Of a DNA stretch of 64,000 nt, positions 47,047-60,400 are shown piece after piece; positions within the stretch are counted from its first letter, which is position 1, and every line of letters begins with the position of its first letter. This stretch comes from Odiellus spinosus. Lineage: Eukaryota; Arthropoda; Arachnida; Opiliones; Phalangiidae. The stretch is from assembly GCA_963920705.1 (NCBI GenBank), contig OY987233.1, positions 9,969,459-10,033,458 of the forward strand, read 5' to 3'. The notes below the pieces were generated by a model that did not search any database, was not told where the DNA came from, and saw nothing but the letters and a program-made list of their open reading frames with translations. The position numbers and the translations under genes are program-made.

Positions 47047-47921
47047 GTAATTTCTATATTACGAGCTTGTTAATTTGGGTGGTATGGGAGCGAGTTCCAT
47101 TCAAGTATCAAGATGCTCTATGGGTTTGTATTACTCTAATTGAAAACAAATTATGACCAGAGAATGAACAAAAAAGAATCTTAATTGTGACCAAGACAGC
47201 AAAAGCCTTAATTTTCTATATTTAGACTCCATGGTACAGTAGTTATTAATTGAAGCATCGCTCTATAATTTTGTTGAATTAGATAAAGAGAATAAAATTC
47301 TTCATACACTAATCCTGTTTTGCGAAATGAAAAGACCCATCAGGGCTTGATACAAGCTTACGGGTTGTGTGATGATTCCTGCGCTATAATTTTGCATGAG
47401 AAGTGAGAATGAAAAATATGAGTAGCAAAGAGAGCTTATCACTACGCTTAGCACTGTGTATGTACAAGCCTTTTATAGTGGTTAACCATGACGTAGATAT
47501 AAAGTACCATCCATAAGTATGGAAAAAAGCCTTGTAGGAAGTTTCCCAGTCACATCCCAGGATAGATGGCTAGTCAATTTTTTGGCCTTTGTAGTTGGAT
47601 ATAATTTTAAATCAGTTCTTTCATCTGGTGCACAAAGTCTATTTTGCTACTAGGTCCCTACATCATCCTAATAACTGTATTTGCTTCCAATTTTGAGGAA
47701 TTTGTCCTTATATATAGACCTTTAACATATAAAATACTAGTAGATCCAGCAGTTGATGTTGAACGTTAGTCGCTCAATTTTCAAAATTCTACTACTGTAT
47801 ATACATTTTGTCTATTATGAACTTTAATCTACACTACGTGTGCTTATTTGCAGGTATACTGTCCTTGTACGTGGAAAATAGTGAAGGTTTCTGAATGAAA
47901 GGCCCAAAGAAAGAGATTGAT
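47047..47921. other. Tail-to-tail intergenic region, RPN2 and NMD3
   Basis: Gap between the 3' ends of convergent genes. No exon, RNA gene or paired repeat was recognised. Confidence 0.5.
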
Positions 47922-47945
47922 TTTATTGGTTTAATAACAAATTAT

Positions 47946-50175
47946 TTAATCATCTCCAGGCATTTCTTCATCTTCTATATTCATTTCGTCTAACATTTCT
48001 TGCAAAGTTATTTGAGGAGCACCTTCATCATCCGTCATATCATCTAAATCCACCGCAGTTTTCTCGCGATCTAAGAAACAATTATTTTAGTCTACAAACT
48101 GAATCTGCAAAAAGAATGCCTAACTTACCAAGATATATGTTAACATTCTGTCTATACGCCTGATCTTCTTCCAAATCATCCAGAAATTCTACGTAATCTC
48201 GATTTGCGCTGCTAGTGTCAGTTTCCTCGTCAATATTCAATCTCTGCAACTTCCACTTGCGTTTACGTTGACGAGACACTTCATTGCTATATACTTTCTT
48301 CACTATGATCTAAATAAGAAGTGTTTCAGTTCGCAGGGACGTTGTACTCAGTCTTAAAACCTTTTTGCATCGAACTTACAACATCTGGGATCCGTTCTCC
48401 TTTCATCTTATCAAAATTACTATCGTTTACGTTTGAATTGGCCAAATCAAAACCCATAACAACATCCCCTGGTTTTAAAAGATGTCCCAAATGTGTACGG
48501 CAATGTTTTTGATCTTCATCCATTCCTAATTGGCTGGAACGAACCAACCAAACGTCAGCCAAGGAGTGTTTACTAGAAGTTGGACCCTGACCGGAAAATG
48601 TGTGCCGCTGATTATGAAAAATTGGTTCCACATCCATTACAGTATATTCCGTATATTGTTTGCGAGAACAAACGCTGACAAATGGATTTCTCCAGAAAAT
48701 ATTGCTTGGAACTTCGGCGACTGAATTGAGAAAAGAGTTTTACTAAGAGAAATTTTTCGCATTATCTGAACTTGTAATCCAACCTTGTAAAGAGTTAGGA
48801 TCAATCAAATGAATTGAATTGGTAACTCTAGCGCAAATGCACAACTGACCGATGTTTCCTAATGAATGAGCCATAGTTTTGCTCAAACAAACGATATCGT
48901 CCTGAAAAGAACTTGCTTTTAGTGTATAATCGAGATTAGTCAAAGACTCTAAATTCTGATCAATTACTTTGCAAATTGGAACTATTTCAACAGAGAAAGT
49001 ATGTTTGTAGTTGAAGGTATTGTTGTGTACGTCATGCGATATTAATTGTTGCGCAGTTTGGTAACGGCATGGGACGACAGTTTGAAAGAAATCAACTAAT
49101 TTCCTCGCTTCATCTTTCTTCGCGAAGAAAAAGTCCAATCCGTCTTAAAATAAAAAGATTTTTAAGTTAATTAAGGCTAATTTTAGGGTTGGGCAAGTAC
49201 TTGATTATATTGTCAAGTACTCAATCAAGTCTTAGACCCAAGCTTGCACTCAATTAGAAGAATTGAAGAACTCTTAGACCTAGGCTCAAACTTTTGGAGA
49301 CTTGCACACCCCTAATGAAATTAAAGGTCTATTTACCATGACATGCTTTAACGTTCAAACAATTTGAATGTGCTCGATGTCTTAGAATGAGTTGTTCCAA
49401 GTAGTAAAAGGTTTTCTTGTGTTCAGTCTGAAATTTTAAGTTACAAACATGAAACAACCTTAAAAGTGGTTGAGGGATAATATATAACACCCTACTTTTT
49501 GCCTAACTTGAACGAGAGCTCTCCAGAAGTCTTTAGCTTCAACTCTGTGACAAGTTTCACACATTTGATGGTTAATGACAAATTCTACAACAAATACTTG
49601 TTGCAAAATTGCTCCACCAAATACTTCTTTCTGGATGGTAAGCTTCACTTTGATTCTTTTAGAATGAGGTTCAGTCCAGACGAAACCAGCGTCAACTAGT
49701 CTAACCTATTTTAAATCATTTAAGAGTTAATTACTTCTATCTCCTCTAATTTTTCATTTCAAGATAACATCTTACTTTACTTAACCCCTTAAGTTTTTTC
49801 AAACATAAAGCCAACAGCTCCCTCGATTCTAAGGAGCAAAAAATCCATTGGGATGGTGGTTGCAAATACCGTTCGCATCCTTTGCAAAAATAGAGTGTTC
49901 CCTGTTTGGGTATGCCTTCGGATATGTCAACTTTGGTTCGAAGACAGGCGACGCACATGTTCGCCGGATTTGGTTCGACTAAGGTACCGCATTCGCAACA
50001 CAATCTAGGGGAAAGTTAATTTTAAATTTGGTTAAAATTGAAGGATCTGATCCTTCTTGCTATCAGTATCATCATATCATGATGTTGCCACGTGACATTA
50101 ACCAAGGCTTAATTCAACTTATACTTGCATTTTTCCAGCATTTTGTACGCAATCTTCGGGTGGTAAATATTCCAT
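47946..50175 (-). CDS. NMD3: 60S ribosomal export protein NMD3
   Basis: Adaptor that binds the pre-60S subunit and the export receptor CRM1 to carry it out of the nucleus. Nine exons: 50175-50129, 50004-49776, 49705-49496, 49427-49337, 49143-48968, 48901-48784, 48720-48380, 48309-48129, 48070-47946. They give 505 residues (human 503). The N-terminal zinc-binding cysteines are present: ILCCECG, CVACLRTKVDISEGIPKQ, YFCKGCERYLQPP and CETCHRVEAKDFWRA. Other marks are LESRELLALCLKK, DVHNNTFNYKHTFSVEIVPIC, RTHLGHLLKPGDVVMGFDLAN and the basic RQRKRKWK. The C terminus is acidic, with ITLQEMLDEMNIED resembling the leucine-rich export signal. Intron 1 needs a GC donor (AT|GCAAGT) to keep frame. Intron 5 is only 66 nt. 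AATAAA follows on the minus strand at 47927-47922. Confidence 0.95.
49185..49320. repeat. Family G repeat in NMD3 intron 4
   Basis: Starts GGGTTGGGCAAGTACTTGA and ends GGAGACTTGCACACCCCTA. The two ends are loosely inverted, and CAAGTACTCAATCAAGTC repeats the core. About 130 bp, filling most of this short intron. Confidence 0.55.
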
Positions 50176-51435
50176 TTCACTATTAGTTATATGAACCAAA
50201 CTGGCTAAAGTTGCTAATTCCGACCTGATAATGTTTACTATATATTAGAATTGAAACTTAATTAAAATTCGATTTATAAGCTATGGTCGTCCAAACCAGA
50301 CGTCCACATGTGTTCAATCCAGACTTCAGTTTCCGACGGGTGGAACTGGAAAGTTAAACTCAGACATCAAGCAGAATGATTGAATGGTTCGGTATGCTTC
50401 ACTGAACGTAACTTTCCAATGTGAACCCTGGGTTGATCCATTAGTTCGGAGCGATAAAAAAGAGAGATAATTGAATTGTCACTATTATGGGTCTCACTTC
50501 ATTATTTCAAGACTTTTATCAGTGCATGCCAAAGTGATATGTTGAACTACTCAAGGAAAGGTTACACGTTTGACCTTTAACGTTCAGAAAAAGCAGACGA
50601 CGGTAGTTATTAAAATTGGAATACGGCCAATTTTTCAGTTTGACATTCGCGGCTTGTAGTCGCGAACAATGGAATTAAAACGATAATTTTATTAAATATA
50701 ACGAGAAATATGCGATAACGAATATTTTTGCGCGAAACTGGTGTTGCTTTGGGGGCCTAGAACTTGTGTATTGGTAAATATACATACACTTAAGTAGTTA
50801 GAATTACCAATCCCATTCCCATTAGGGGACCTTTAGGCCTTTGTTTTTCATGGGGTGCGGTGTTGGGATCATTTTGCAATGATGCAATTCGATAAAAAAG
50901 CTTAAAGGGGTCATGGGCTTGGCTTCATTAATTTGGTGTATGATATCATTATTATAAAAGATGCTATACCCGCTTAATAATCCGCTTTTGTAGACAATTT
51001 AGAAAGGCCGACTAAGTAATACGGGTGATGCTTTAATCATTTCCGTAGTTCAAACTGGTAGTCTTATTCTTACTAAGTTTGTTGAATTAGATACGGTACC
51101 GTTACACGATGTAAATATTTCAGGATATACAGATTAACAAAGTGAGAAATACTGGCATGCAACCTAATTCCACGGGTTGTCATTTTTATGGGAGAATAAT
51201 ACGCAGGGTGATTTATCTAATCTAGGCCTACAAGTAAATTTCTCGTACGTGGGCATTGAGCCAAATCCTATTTGTCAATCTGATATTGGTAGATAGGGGG
51301 AGCTGAACTGTAGTTTGTCATCGAACGATGAAACAGATTTAATGCAGGTTTTCAATTTTAAGTTCGGTGGTGACAGAGATCCTCTCTAAACCCATATTCT
51401 TGGTGTCAAAAAAAATCTGCTCAGATTTTTTAAGC
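50176..51435. other. Divergent intergenic region, NMD3 to E-Syt
   Basis: About 1.26 kb that must contain the NMD3 promoter and probably that of the E-Syt gene. GCAGACGACGG near 50594 recurs elsewhere in the window (39965, 62818 and 63673 in either strand) but I cannot assign it. No gene seen. Confidence 0.4.
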
Positions 51436-54400
51436 ATGGCAGGTAGGCTCTGCTTTTGGGTTCTATCTTTTTTATTTAACAAATTAACTTTTCTTCACCA
51501 CTGCTGATGCTATTTAGATATTTCTATGAAATAATACTGAATAACTACTAACAATTTTATTCATTTGCTATCCAATTTCAAGTTTGTTGGGAATTTTATT
51601 TTAGGATGTGAAATTTGTACAAAAAGTAATAGTTGCACCATTAGTTATAGATTATAGCATGTTTTTTTTACAATTCTTAGACAAGAGTTGCGTAACTTTG
51701 AAGTAGAAATTGAATGTGATAGGTTATGTAACCAATATATTTCTTCAAAATAGTTTATAGAAATTTTGATTTTCACATCATTAAGCGCTGTTGTAGATCA
51801 GTTGGACATAAATTCATGTCACTATAAAATAAACCAATCAAATGATTGAAAGGAGTCTTATCTCATACATGTAGTTTTCAAAAAAGCTGCTGGTTTGATA
51901 ATTGGGAAGTTTAAATTAAGAACTAGACTGTCAGTTTTAATGTTTTATAATAAATTTTCACTGTATACGTAGAAATAACACATTTTGAGTAAATTTGAAG
52001 AGTGTTAAGCTATTTTGAGGTATAAAAAATTAAAATAAACAAACAGCAGCTGTTCAGTGGAAAATAAGTCAAAAACTAGTGCATAGGGTTCATAAATGGT
52101 GCAGCCAAAAATTGTGAAATTGGGTGTTAGTATTTGAAAAATTAAGGTCTAAAATTTGACATTTAAGAGCTAAGCTCCATAATTTTATTCTTACGGGGTG
52201 AAATTATAGGTATTAATTAAAATTACCCTTATTTTGTTAAAAATTATGAGCCTATTTATATTTAAAGGGAGAATGCAATCCATCAACAAGTAGTATTTTA
52301 TGGATTTCTTATATCTTAAAAACACCTAAATTAATTAGTAAAAATATTCACAAATATTAAGCTAGAAATCAATTTTTAGCTCAGAAACTAGGCTTAACAA
52401 GGATCCATGAATGGTTGAATATCTCACAGTTGATAAGTCTCGTTTCATCTTAAGCGTGATTGGTTGGAGGGTCATTTTAAACTCTCGTGGATCCTTGTTA
52501 AGCCTACTTCCCGAGTTAGTTAAATATTGATTTCTAAAGCTCAATGTTTTGTTTGTAAGAATGTTTACTAGTGAATTTTATCTGTTTTAAGGGTATGTAA
52601 GGAAGAAAAGCACTTGTTGGCCAATTGCATTCCCTCTTTAAGTTTAAAATTTTAGATCTTTAGTTATTCTAATGATCTACCGCGAATACCATTTAAGTTG
52701 ACAGGCAACCTGACTCGATTCTGGTCTTGTCAAGTTGATTTTGCGCCAAGCTCACGAATTTAATATTTATATTTAAACAAATCCGTGAGATTAATTTGAC
52801 AAGGTTAAAATCAAGTCAAGTTGCGGGTCAACTTAAAATTTATGCCATTTTCAGTTGGGAAATTATTGTTACATCTATCGAACCATATCATTGTGAGGTT
52901 AATGTTGCTTAACAATAACCCTTAATGATATAGTAAATATTAACCTTAGTCTCCTGTTTTCATTGATCCATGGTTGGTTAAAATTTCCCAATGGAAAACG
53001 CTATATAAAATGGCATAATAAAACACAAACATCATTGATCCACGCTTATAGCTTTCATTGTTTATGAACACTATTTATGACAAAAATGTTAATCGCATGC
53101 CATAACTATTTAGTGCCTTACTAATATCAGAATGTCTTATAAAAGATAACTTTTGGGTTTTAAGGAATGATTACACTTTTATAAATTTTATATTCATCCA
53201 CAATTAAAACAACAGTGAATAAGTCTAAAGACGCCTTTTCAATAAAAATGTTTTGCTCCAAAAAGTAACTTTTTCGTCATAATTAAGGTAAATTTCTATA
53301 GTTACGACGAAAAAGTTACTTTTTTGGCCAAAATAATATTGATTGAAAACGTGGCTTCACGAAAAGTTCAGTTTTAAGATAAGAAAACGTTTCTAACAGC
53401 CCAATTAAAGTTGGGCACATACAAAATACAATGTTTTTTAATATATTAATATTAGTAAAATGAGAACATTAGTTAAAATTTCCAAAAGATCTTCCTTAAA
53501 GGGCGAATGCAAGTCTAAAATATATTTTTACACCATCATGATTAAACTTATAAGATATTAAAATAATTTACAGGACTGCTACTGCGTGGTTAAATGAAAC
53601 AATTGATACTATGTTTTAAAAATTATCTTTCTTCAAAATAAATTCCGAAAATATATGGTTAGGCTTAGCACCTTTCAGTTTTATATACTTACAAAATATT
53701 AATTACTGGAAGACTTTTGGTAAATTTTAAAATATGTCTGATAACTTCGTTCTCCCTTTAGTCCAAAAACTAAAATTTGTTGATTTCATTAAATCTTATC
53801 TATCTAAAACTGAATTTTCAAGAGACTTAATATCTAAATTCTTTAAACTTCGATAGTAATCTATAAAATTGTTAATTCTTAGACTCAACACCGCCAAAGA
53901 AAGCTTCTAAAAAGCTTAAAAGCAAACCTTTGGTTAAGCCTCCTCATCACACCCTACGAGTGACCATGTACAGTCTTCTAACGAAAGTGGCTGGAGCGAC
54001 GGTGGCTATGGGAACGGCTTACATATGGGGGGCTTGCGGCTTCAGTTACGCCTGGCTTTTGCTGGGCGTATCCGCTTGGGCAGCTCAGCAATACCGAAGC
54101 GAGGAAAGGAAAAACAGACTCGCTATCGGGAGAGCTTTAGGTAGAGATGAAAAGGCGGCTGTCAGAGCCAGGCTGGAAGATTTGCCCTCTTGGGTCTTTT
54201 TCCCTGATATGGAGAGAGCCGAGTGGCTCAATAAGGTATATTTTTCCCAGATTTGGTAGAGATGTTTGAGGAACTCCAATGGGTTATTTTTATAATAGCT
54301 ATCTATAAATTTACATCAAGTCGATAGCACTTTATAGTTGTAAATCCAACTATAAATCAAAAATCTATCTTGAAACCAATCATAAATCCACTGGATTTAC

Positions 54401-57400
54401 AAATCCCATGCTTTTTTCCCCCCGATTGTCTGATTCTTAGTTAAATTGAGTTCTTCAGCGATCTCATCAAATATTAGACCAGTGATACGCGACTGAGTGT
54501 GGAACTTTTTTCTCATAGGCAATCAAACAGTTTTGGCCATATTTTGGCGATTTTTTACACGATTTACTGAAAGAGACCGTAGAACCAAAAATCCGAGAAT
54601 CTCTACCGAGCTATTTACAAAGTTTTCGATTCGAGAAAATTGTAACGGGCGATCTTGTAAGCTTTTTCATTCTTAGCACAAATTTCTTTTGAAGTTTGCT
54701 TAATGTTTATCATGTTTTGGTGGCTTTAGCCTCCTCGAGTCGGGGGTGTCAAAGTTTACACTCAGAATATTTCTCGAAATGAGGTTGTGATGGATATAGA
54801 GTTGATGTAAGTCGTGACTTTATGTAGAATACGCTTCTTACTCTTGTAATATAATATTTGCACAGTTCTTCAGATAAGCGAAATTAGTTTTATACCATGG
54901 TTTAGATTTATTACACCGAGATAATTCATTGATAAGAGCTAAAATGGTGTAGTTTGTGTGGGCGCCTAACGAGGGTGTAATTTGATCTCTGCAGATAAGT
55001 AATCACGTTAGTTACATTTCATGTACACACGCTTACTACTCTTTGTCTTGTTTCAAAGTAGAATTTATGTCGAGATTAGCGAAATACCCTAAATTTTGGT
55101 ATCACCCCTTACCAAAAAAAGTTAGTCTTAAGAGGCCTTGGGGAAGTCTTTCGGGTGTCTTATGTAGTCTTAAGAGGTCTTGGGGAAGTCTTTCATTATG
55201 TCAAGAAGTCATGGGGTAATCTTAAAGACTTCCCGAGACTTTTGTAGAGTTCTTGAGGACCTCTTTAGATCAGACTAACTTTTTTCAATAAGGGACAGTC
55301 CATAATTCAACTTATTGACCAAGTATTCTTCAAAGACTTGTTCAATTAACAAGTAACGCATTATGTTTATTCTTATTTATCAGCGATAGATCAACCATTT
55401 ACATGATCCCTCTGAGAGTTGATCAGAAAAATTTGGTTTTGGGTCGTATGAACCCTGAACATGTTGTTCAAATGGTGTCTAAGAGCATAAAAAGTCAAAA
55501 AAGGTCCCAAGAGTTCCCAAAAAGTCTGTGAAGTCTTGGCAAGGGTTGTTGATTGAACGAAGGTTGTGTAATCAACAAATTAAACTACGGAATGTTATGT
55601 CACTTTTTTCTTATACTGGATCCACAGATATTTAACTTCAAGTGACTCATTTAGCTGCTAATTTTAAGCAAAATTTTCTGGGTTGGTAGGGTTGCCACAT
55701 CTACTGGGATTTTTGGAATAATTTTAGAGGTCAGAGAAAAGTTATGGAATTTTAGTGAAGTGTTTAATTGTGGCAAACAATTCCCTTACCAAAAAGAAAG
55801 AAAATTGATAAGATATTTCCAAGATAACTTAAAACCTCTCAAGGATCTCTTAAAGAGTGTGAAGATGTCCTAAAAGTCTTGAAGATATCTTCAGGTGGCC
55901 ATTTTTTGGCAAGGGAACCCTGGAAGCTATTAGCTAGTAAAGCTTTAATTTTTTGTACAATGTTGTCTTGTACCAAAATGAATCTATAACTTATAGGTAT
56001 TCTGGTGACTGTCACTTTCAAATTTGCGTTAAGCAAGTTAGAGCCGGAATTAAAGATTTGCAGGTTGATATAGTTTTTTAATTCACCCATTCTTGTGCTA
56101 TAATTTTTTTTATTTAAACTATAAATACACTTCAATCCTGTAGCTTCACGGAGTTCTTCGCGTAATTCTGAAACCATTATGCAAGACCATGCCATTATTT
56201 GGGGGCATGAATTTCTTTTTTCTTAACCCGCCGGTAAAGTTTTCTTCTTAAACTATCTTTACCGAAACCGTTTCTTAAAAAATATTTGTATATATATATA
56301 TAGCTTCTTGATTTTAATTTGACCAAAATGGCCGATGTTTTTGACATTCCTGGTCTCAGCGAAATGCTTCACAAAGCCGTTGTTGATAATCTATGCACTT
56401 GGATAGTTCTTCCCAACAAATTCCCCATTGTTTTATCTGACGATGTTTCGTACAAAAATCTCAAATTTAGCGTACCTAGCGTAAGCTGAATCTTTTACAT
56501 AATACTTACTGATTTAGATCTATCGCAACTTACTGGGTATAAATTGAAAATTTAATTTTCTTAGGGTGTTATGAGAATAGACATCGTTGCCGGTAAAGCT
56601 TTGACAAAAGCAGATGTTGGGGTTCTTGGCATGGGCAAATCGGATCCGTATACAATTCTTTCTGGTACATATATTTATTGTTTAAGTAGACTTGACTCAA
56701 TTGTCAATTGATAATGGGCCAAGTTAGCAAAGTTAATCACGATAACTTTTTTAAATACGCGTGATGGCGGTATTACTTCTAATTTTAATGTGTTCACATA
56801 GAATAACGAAAGAAATTGTCTTACCCAATGATTAAAAATCTTCTAATTTGATCTAAAATGGTTAAAATTGGAAAATTCAAACAGAATTTGATCAAATAGA
56901 CCTGATAGAAATTTGTTCAATTTAAGTTATTTCATTTAGTCAAATTTTAATAAAATTTTGTTGTAATTTTTCAATTTGGACCACATAGAAGGTCCAAATT
57001 AGAAGGTCTTTCTTTATTGGGAAAGCCAATTTCTTTGGTTATTCAATGGAAGCGCATTGAACTTAAAAGTAAAACCCAACGTCATGCGCGTGTAAAAACA
57101 GTCTCGTTAATTTTTTCAATTTCTAATGATTAAATTCGCAAGGTTGGTACCAGATCAATTTGACAAGGTCCCCGAATTGAGTAAGGTTGCTTCTCTACTT
57201 TAAAACTTAATTTTTATTAAAGTTGGAGCGCAAGAATTCAAAACACCGTACATTAACAACACTATAAACCCAAAATGGCATTATTACTGCGAGGTAATAT
57301 TTTAAACAAAAATTACAATCAGTTCCGTAGAAGAAAACCTTTTGATAACGGTTAGCGTTTCGCAGGCTATAGTCGACCAATTAGAAGGGCAGTCGATGAC

Positions 57401-60400
57401 GATCGAAGTAATGGATCACGATCAAGGCAACAAAGATGATTTTCTTGGCAGGTCAATGCAAAATCTTTACTCTAAAGCTTCTTCTAATATAGACTTTTAA
57501 CAATTATTGCGATTTAGTTATAGAGCTTGAGTTTTTTTAGATTAGTTGCTTAGGTTTTTAAATCCTAGTGAATATTTCCATTAGAGCTACAGTTCCTATC
57601 TACCCCTTGGCCGTTCGCGGCGCCGCTGACACGGTAAGTGCTTTATCATAGTTCAATCAGGGTTTCTATACATATGCAATATCTTGGAAGGTTTAACGTG
57701 ATCACGTAACCTCCAAGAAGTATAAGTAAAGCAACCCCGAAAGCTTTTAAAACTAGAAGATTTTGTAATCAACGTGAAATCAACTAAATTTTACTATTAA
57801 AGTGGATAACTTTGGAACAAGTCGAAACTGGGCAACTAAATCTACATACACAATGGCTAGAGCTAACGGAAGACGCCGATGATCTACCAGAAGCCGAAGA
57901 AGCAGTAAAAAAGATCATTACTAAAGCTAATCTCTCGACGGCTTTACTTTTGGTTTACGCTGATTCAGCCCAAAATTTACCGGTAAATATGTTTTAAATC
58001 TTTATATTTCTGTATTTGTCTTGCTTTTTTACGTTACTCTATTAGTAGAATACCCACAAAGTCCCCTTTACTAATTTTTCTAAATTTAAATTGGGTTTTG
58101 TTCTAGGGATGCGCAAAATATTTAAAGTTGCGCTTTCGTAGGTCTATAAATTATATATTTAGCTTTTTCATTCTACTAGACATGTAATCTGACAAAGTCG
58201 AGTGATTTTACTTTAAGTACTATTTATCACGTGCCATGGTGGTACTGACGTAACTTTTGCGCAACCCTAGTTTTATTGGGGACTAGAAAATTAGTTAATC
58301 AAAATTGAAATTAGGGCTCCCCTAGTACTTCCATGCAACAGAATTTGAAACGATTCCTACATTGCCATACTCATAGCGGCCATAAACCGCTAGACCCACG
58401 AGCCAACGCGTTTGTAAGTAATTAATACTCGAAACAAACTGATTAGTAATTTAATTTCGCGCATGGTTTTGATTGTTTATCCCTATTTTCACGAGTTATT
58501 CGATTGTACTTGACTGATTTCTTCTTCAAACTGTTGCCACATTTAAATACACAATAATTTTTCTTAATAAATCATTACTGTTCCGATCAATTTCATAAGT
58601 TTCTCTTACTATATAATATTTAGGGCTGTGCGAGTACCATTAGGGTATTGAATACTTAAAAATTTCCTTGTTGAGTATTTACGTTTATGTCGCGAGTATC
58701 AAATAGTTGAGGCCAAGATAATAGGGAAAATGAAGCATCAAAGGGATGTTCTGTTGATTCCTTTAAAGGAAGAGTAAATCAAAATCAAAAATTGTATGCT
58801 ACTATGCAACTATCGGCGATTTTTAGACAACATTTGTTAGATGCAGTGGCAGCTAGGAATCTCAAGGTGTATGGTCCACTTTGGGCTAGAGCTTTATCCT
58901 CCCTTTAAGTTAAAAATATGGTAACTATTGTTTAAGCCTTTTTAGAGTTTCTCAAAAAAACTTGATTCTAATTGTCACAACTACATGAATAATACAAGGA
59001 CTCGACTGAAACGAGTACTCGCACAACTCTATTTTTTGTTTTTGCTAGAAATTCAATTAATGTTTGCAAAATTAGTCTAAATCTATGAAAAAACAATTTT
59101 CATTTAATAATATAGCAGTTCATTTCGCACACACGAATCACAATAAGAAAATTTTACCACATATGATTATACTCATGTTTGATAGGAGTATTTATCAATA
59201 GTCAATGCAAGTCTCTTTTCAAAATATAGTAAAACATTGTTATAAACAAAAATTTTATAACAAAATATGACAAATTGGCCCAAAAGTACATTAGAACTAC
59301 ATAAAAAACGAAATATCATGGCTTATAACATAACATAACATTTTGACTTTTTTTTTGTCGTATCCAGTTAGATTTAGTCCTAGTTTTAGCGGATGAACTT
59401 AGGTTATAATGAAATTTTAATTTACCTTAATTCTCGGATTTTTTCCGTTATAACTAGTGATTTTGACAAAATACTTCGTCGTCCGCGGTCCGCTGTGTTG
59501 TCTGTAAAACCAAGGCCTAGCTATTATAAGGAAATATTTTTAGGCCTAGTTATAGCGGACGAATTTTGTTTTTTAGAAAAACTGAAAAAGTTAAAGAAAA
59601 GTGACCCTTTTCTTTATGAGAAGTGACCTTGACCTTTTATTTCGCCGCCCGCTGTGTCCTAGAAACTATGATTTAGTTATAACAAAGTTTTACTGCACAC
59701 TATTTCCTCTTCAACAAAAGTGTAGGTTTTTCTAAATCTTCACAAACGTACAACTGAATGTAATATATAAATTTTTAATTTTTCAATTTTTGGCATGATT
59801 TTATTCACGGAAGATACATTAGATTAGAAAATTGCTCGTATAATTACGTATCGTTTCATTGTATTCGTTTAGGAAGCTCCAAAATCAATCGTAGAGCCTA
59901 GCCCTTGCCTCATCCTCACAATTGGCAATCAGAAGCATACAACGAGGATTTGCCAAAAAACAAATAATCCTGTATGGGAAGAAAGCTACCAGTTCTTCGT
60001 ACGACATCCTGAAACTAAAGAACTTCAAGTTGATGTAATTAGTCGCCATTTTAAACTGGATATTCGTGGAGTTTTTGAGCTTTTCTTAAACTTCAACCTC
60101 TAGGTGATGGATAGCAAATCTGAAAAATCTTTGGGTAAAACTTCAATCGGCCTTTCGAGACTTTTGGCTGAACCAAATTTACGCCTGGAGCAACCCTTTG
60201 GCCTAAGAGCTTCGGGAAATATGTCCAAAGTTACTCTTAGTCTACAACTTAAGGTAAGACTTATCACTGATGGCTATTTAGTCCGTAAATAGTCATGACT
60301 ACGTTGTTGTCGCTATTTTGGTCTAATTACCCAATGACTATTTACTCTTAAAATTTGGGGCTAATTGTAAATAATTTCAGATTTTGAAACCGTCCCAAGC

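Noticed and set aside
49499-49699. Plus-strand frame in the NMD3 locus
   Set aside because: It is antisense to an NMD3 coding exon that matches the family over its whole length.
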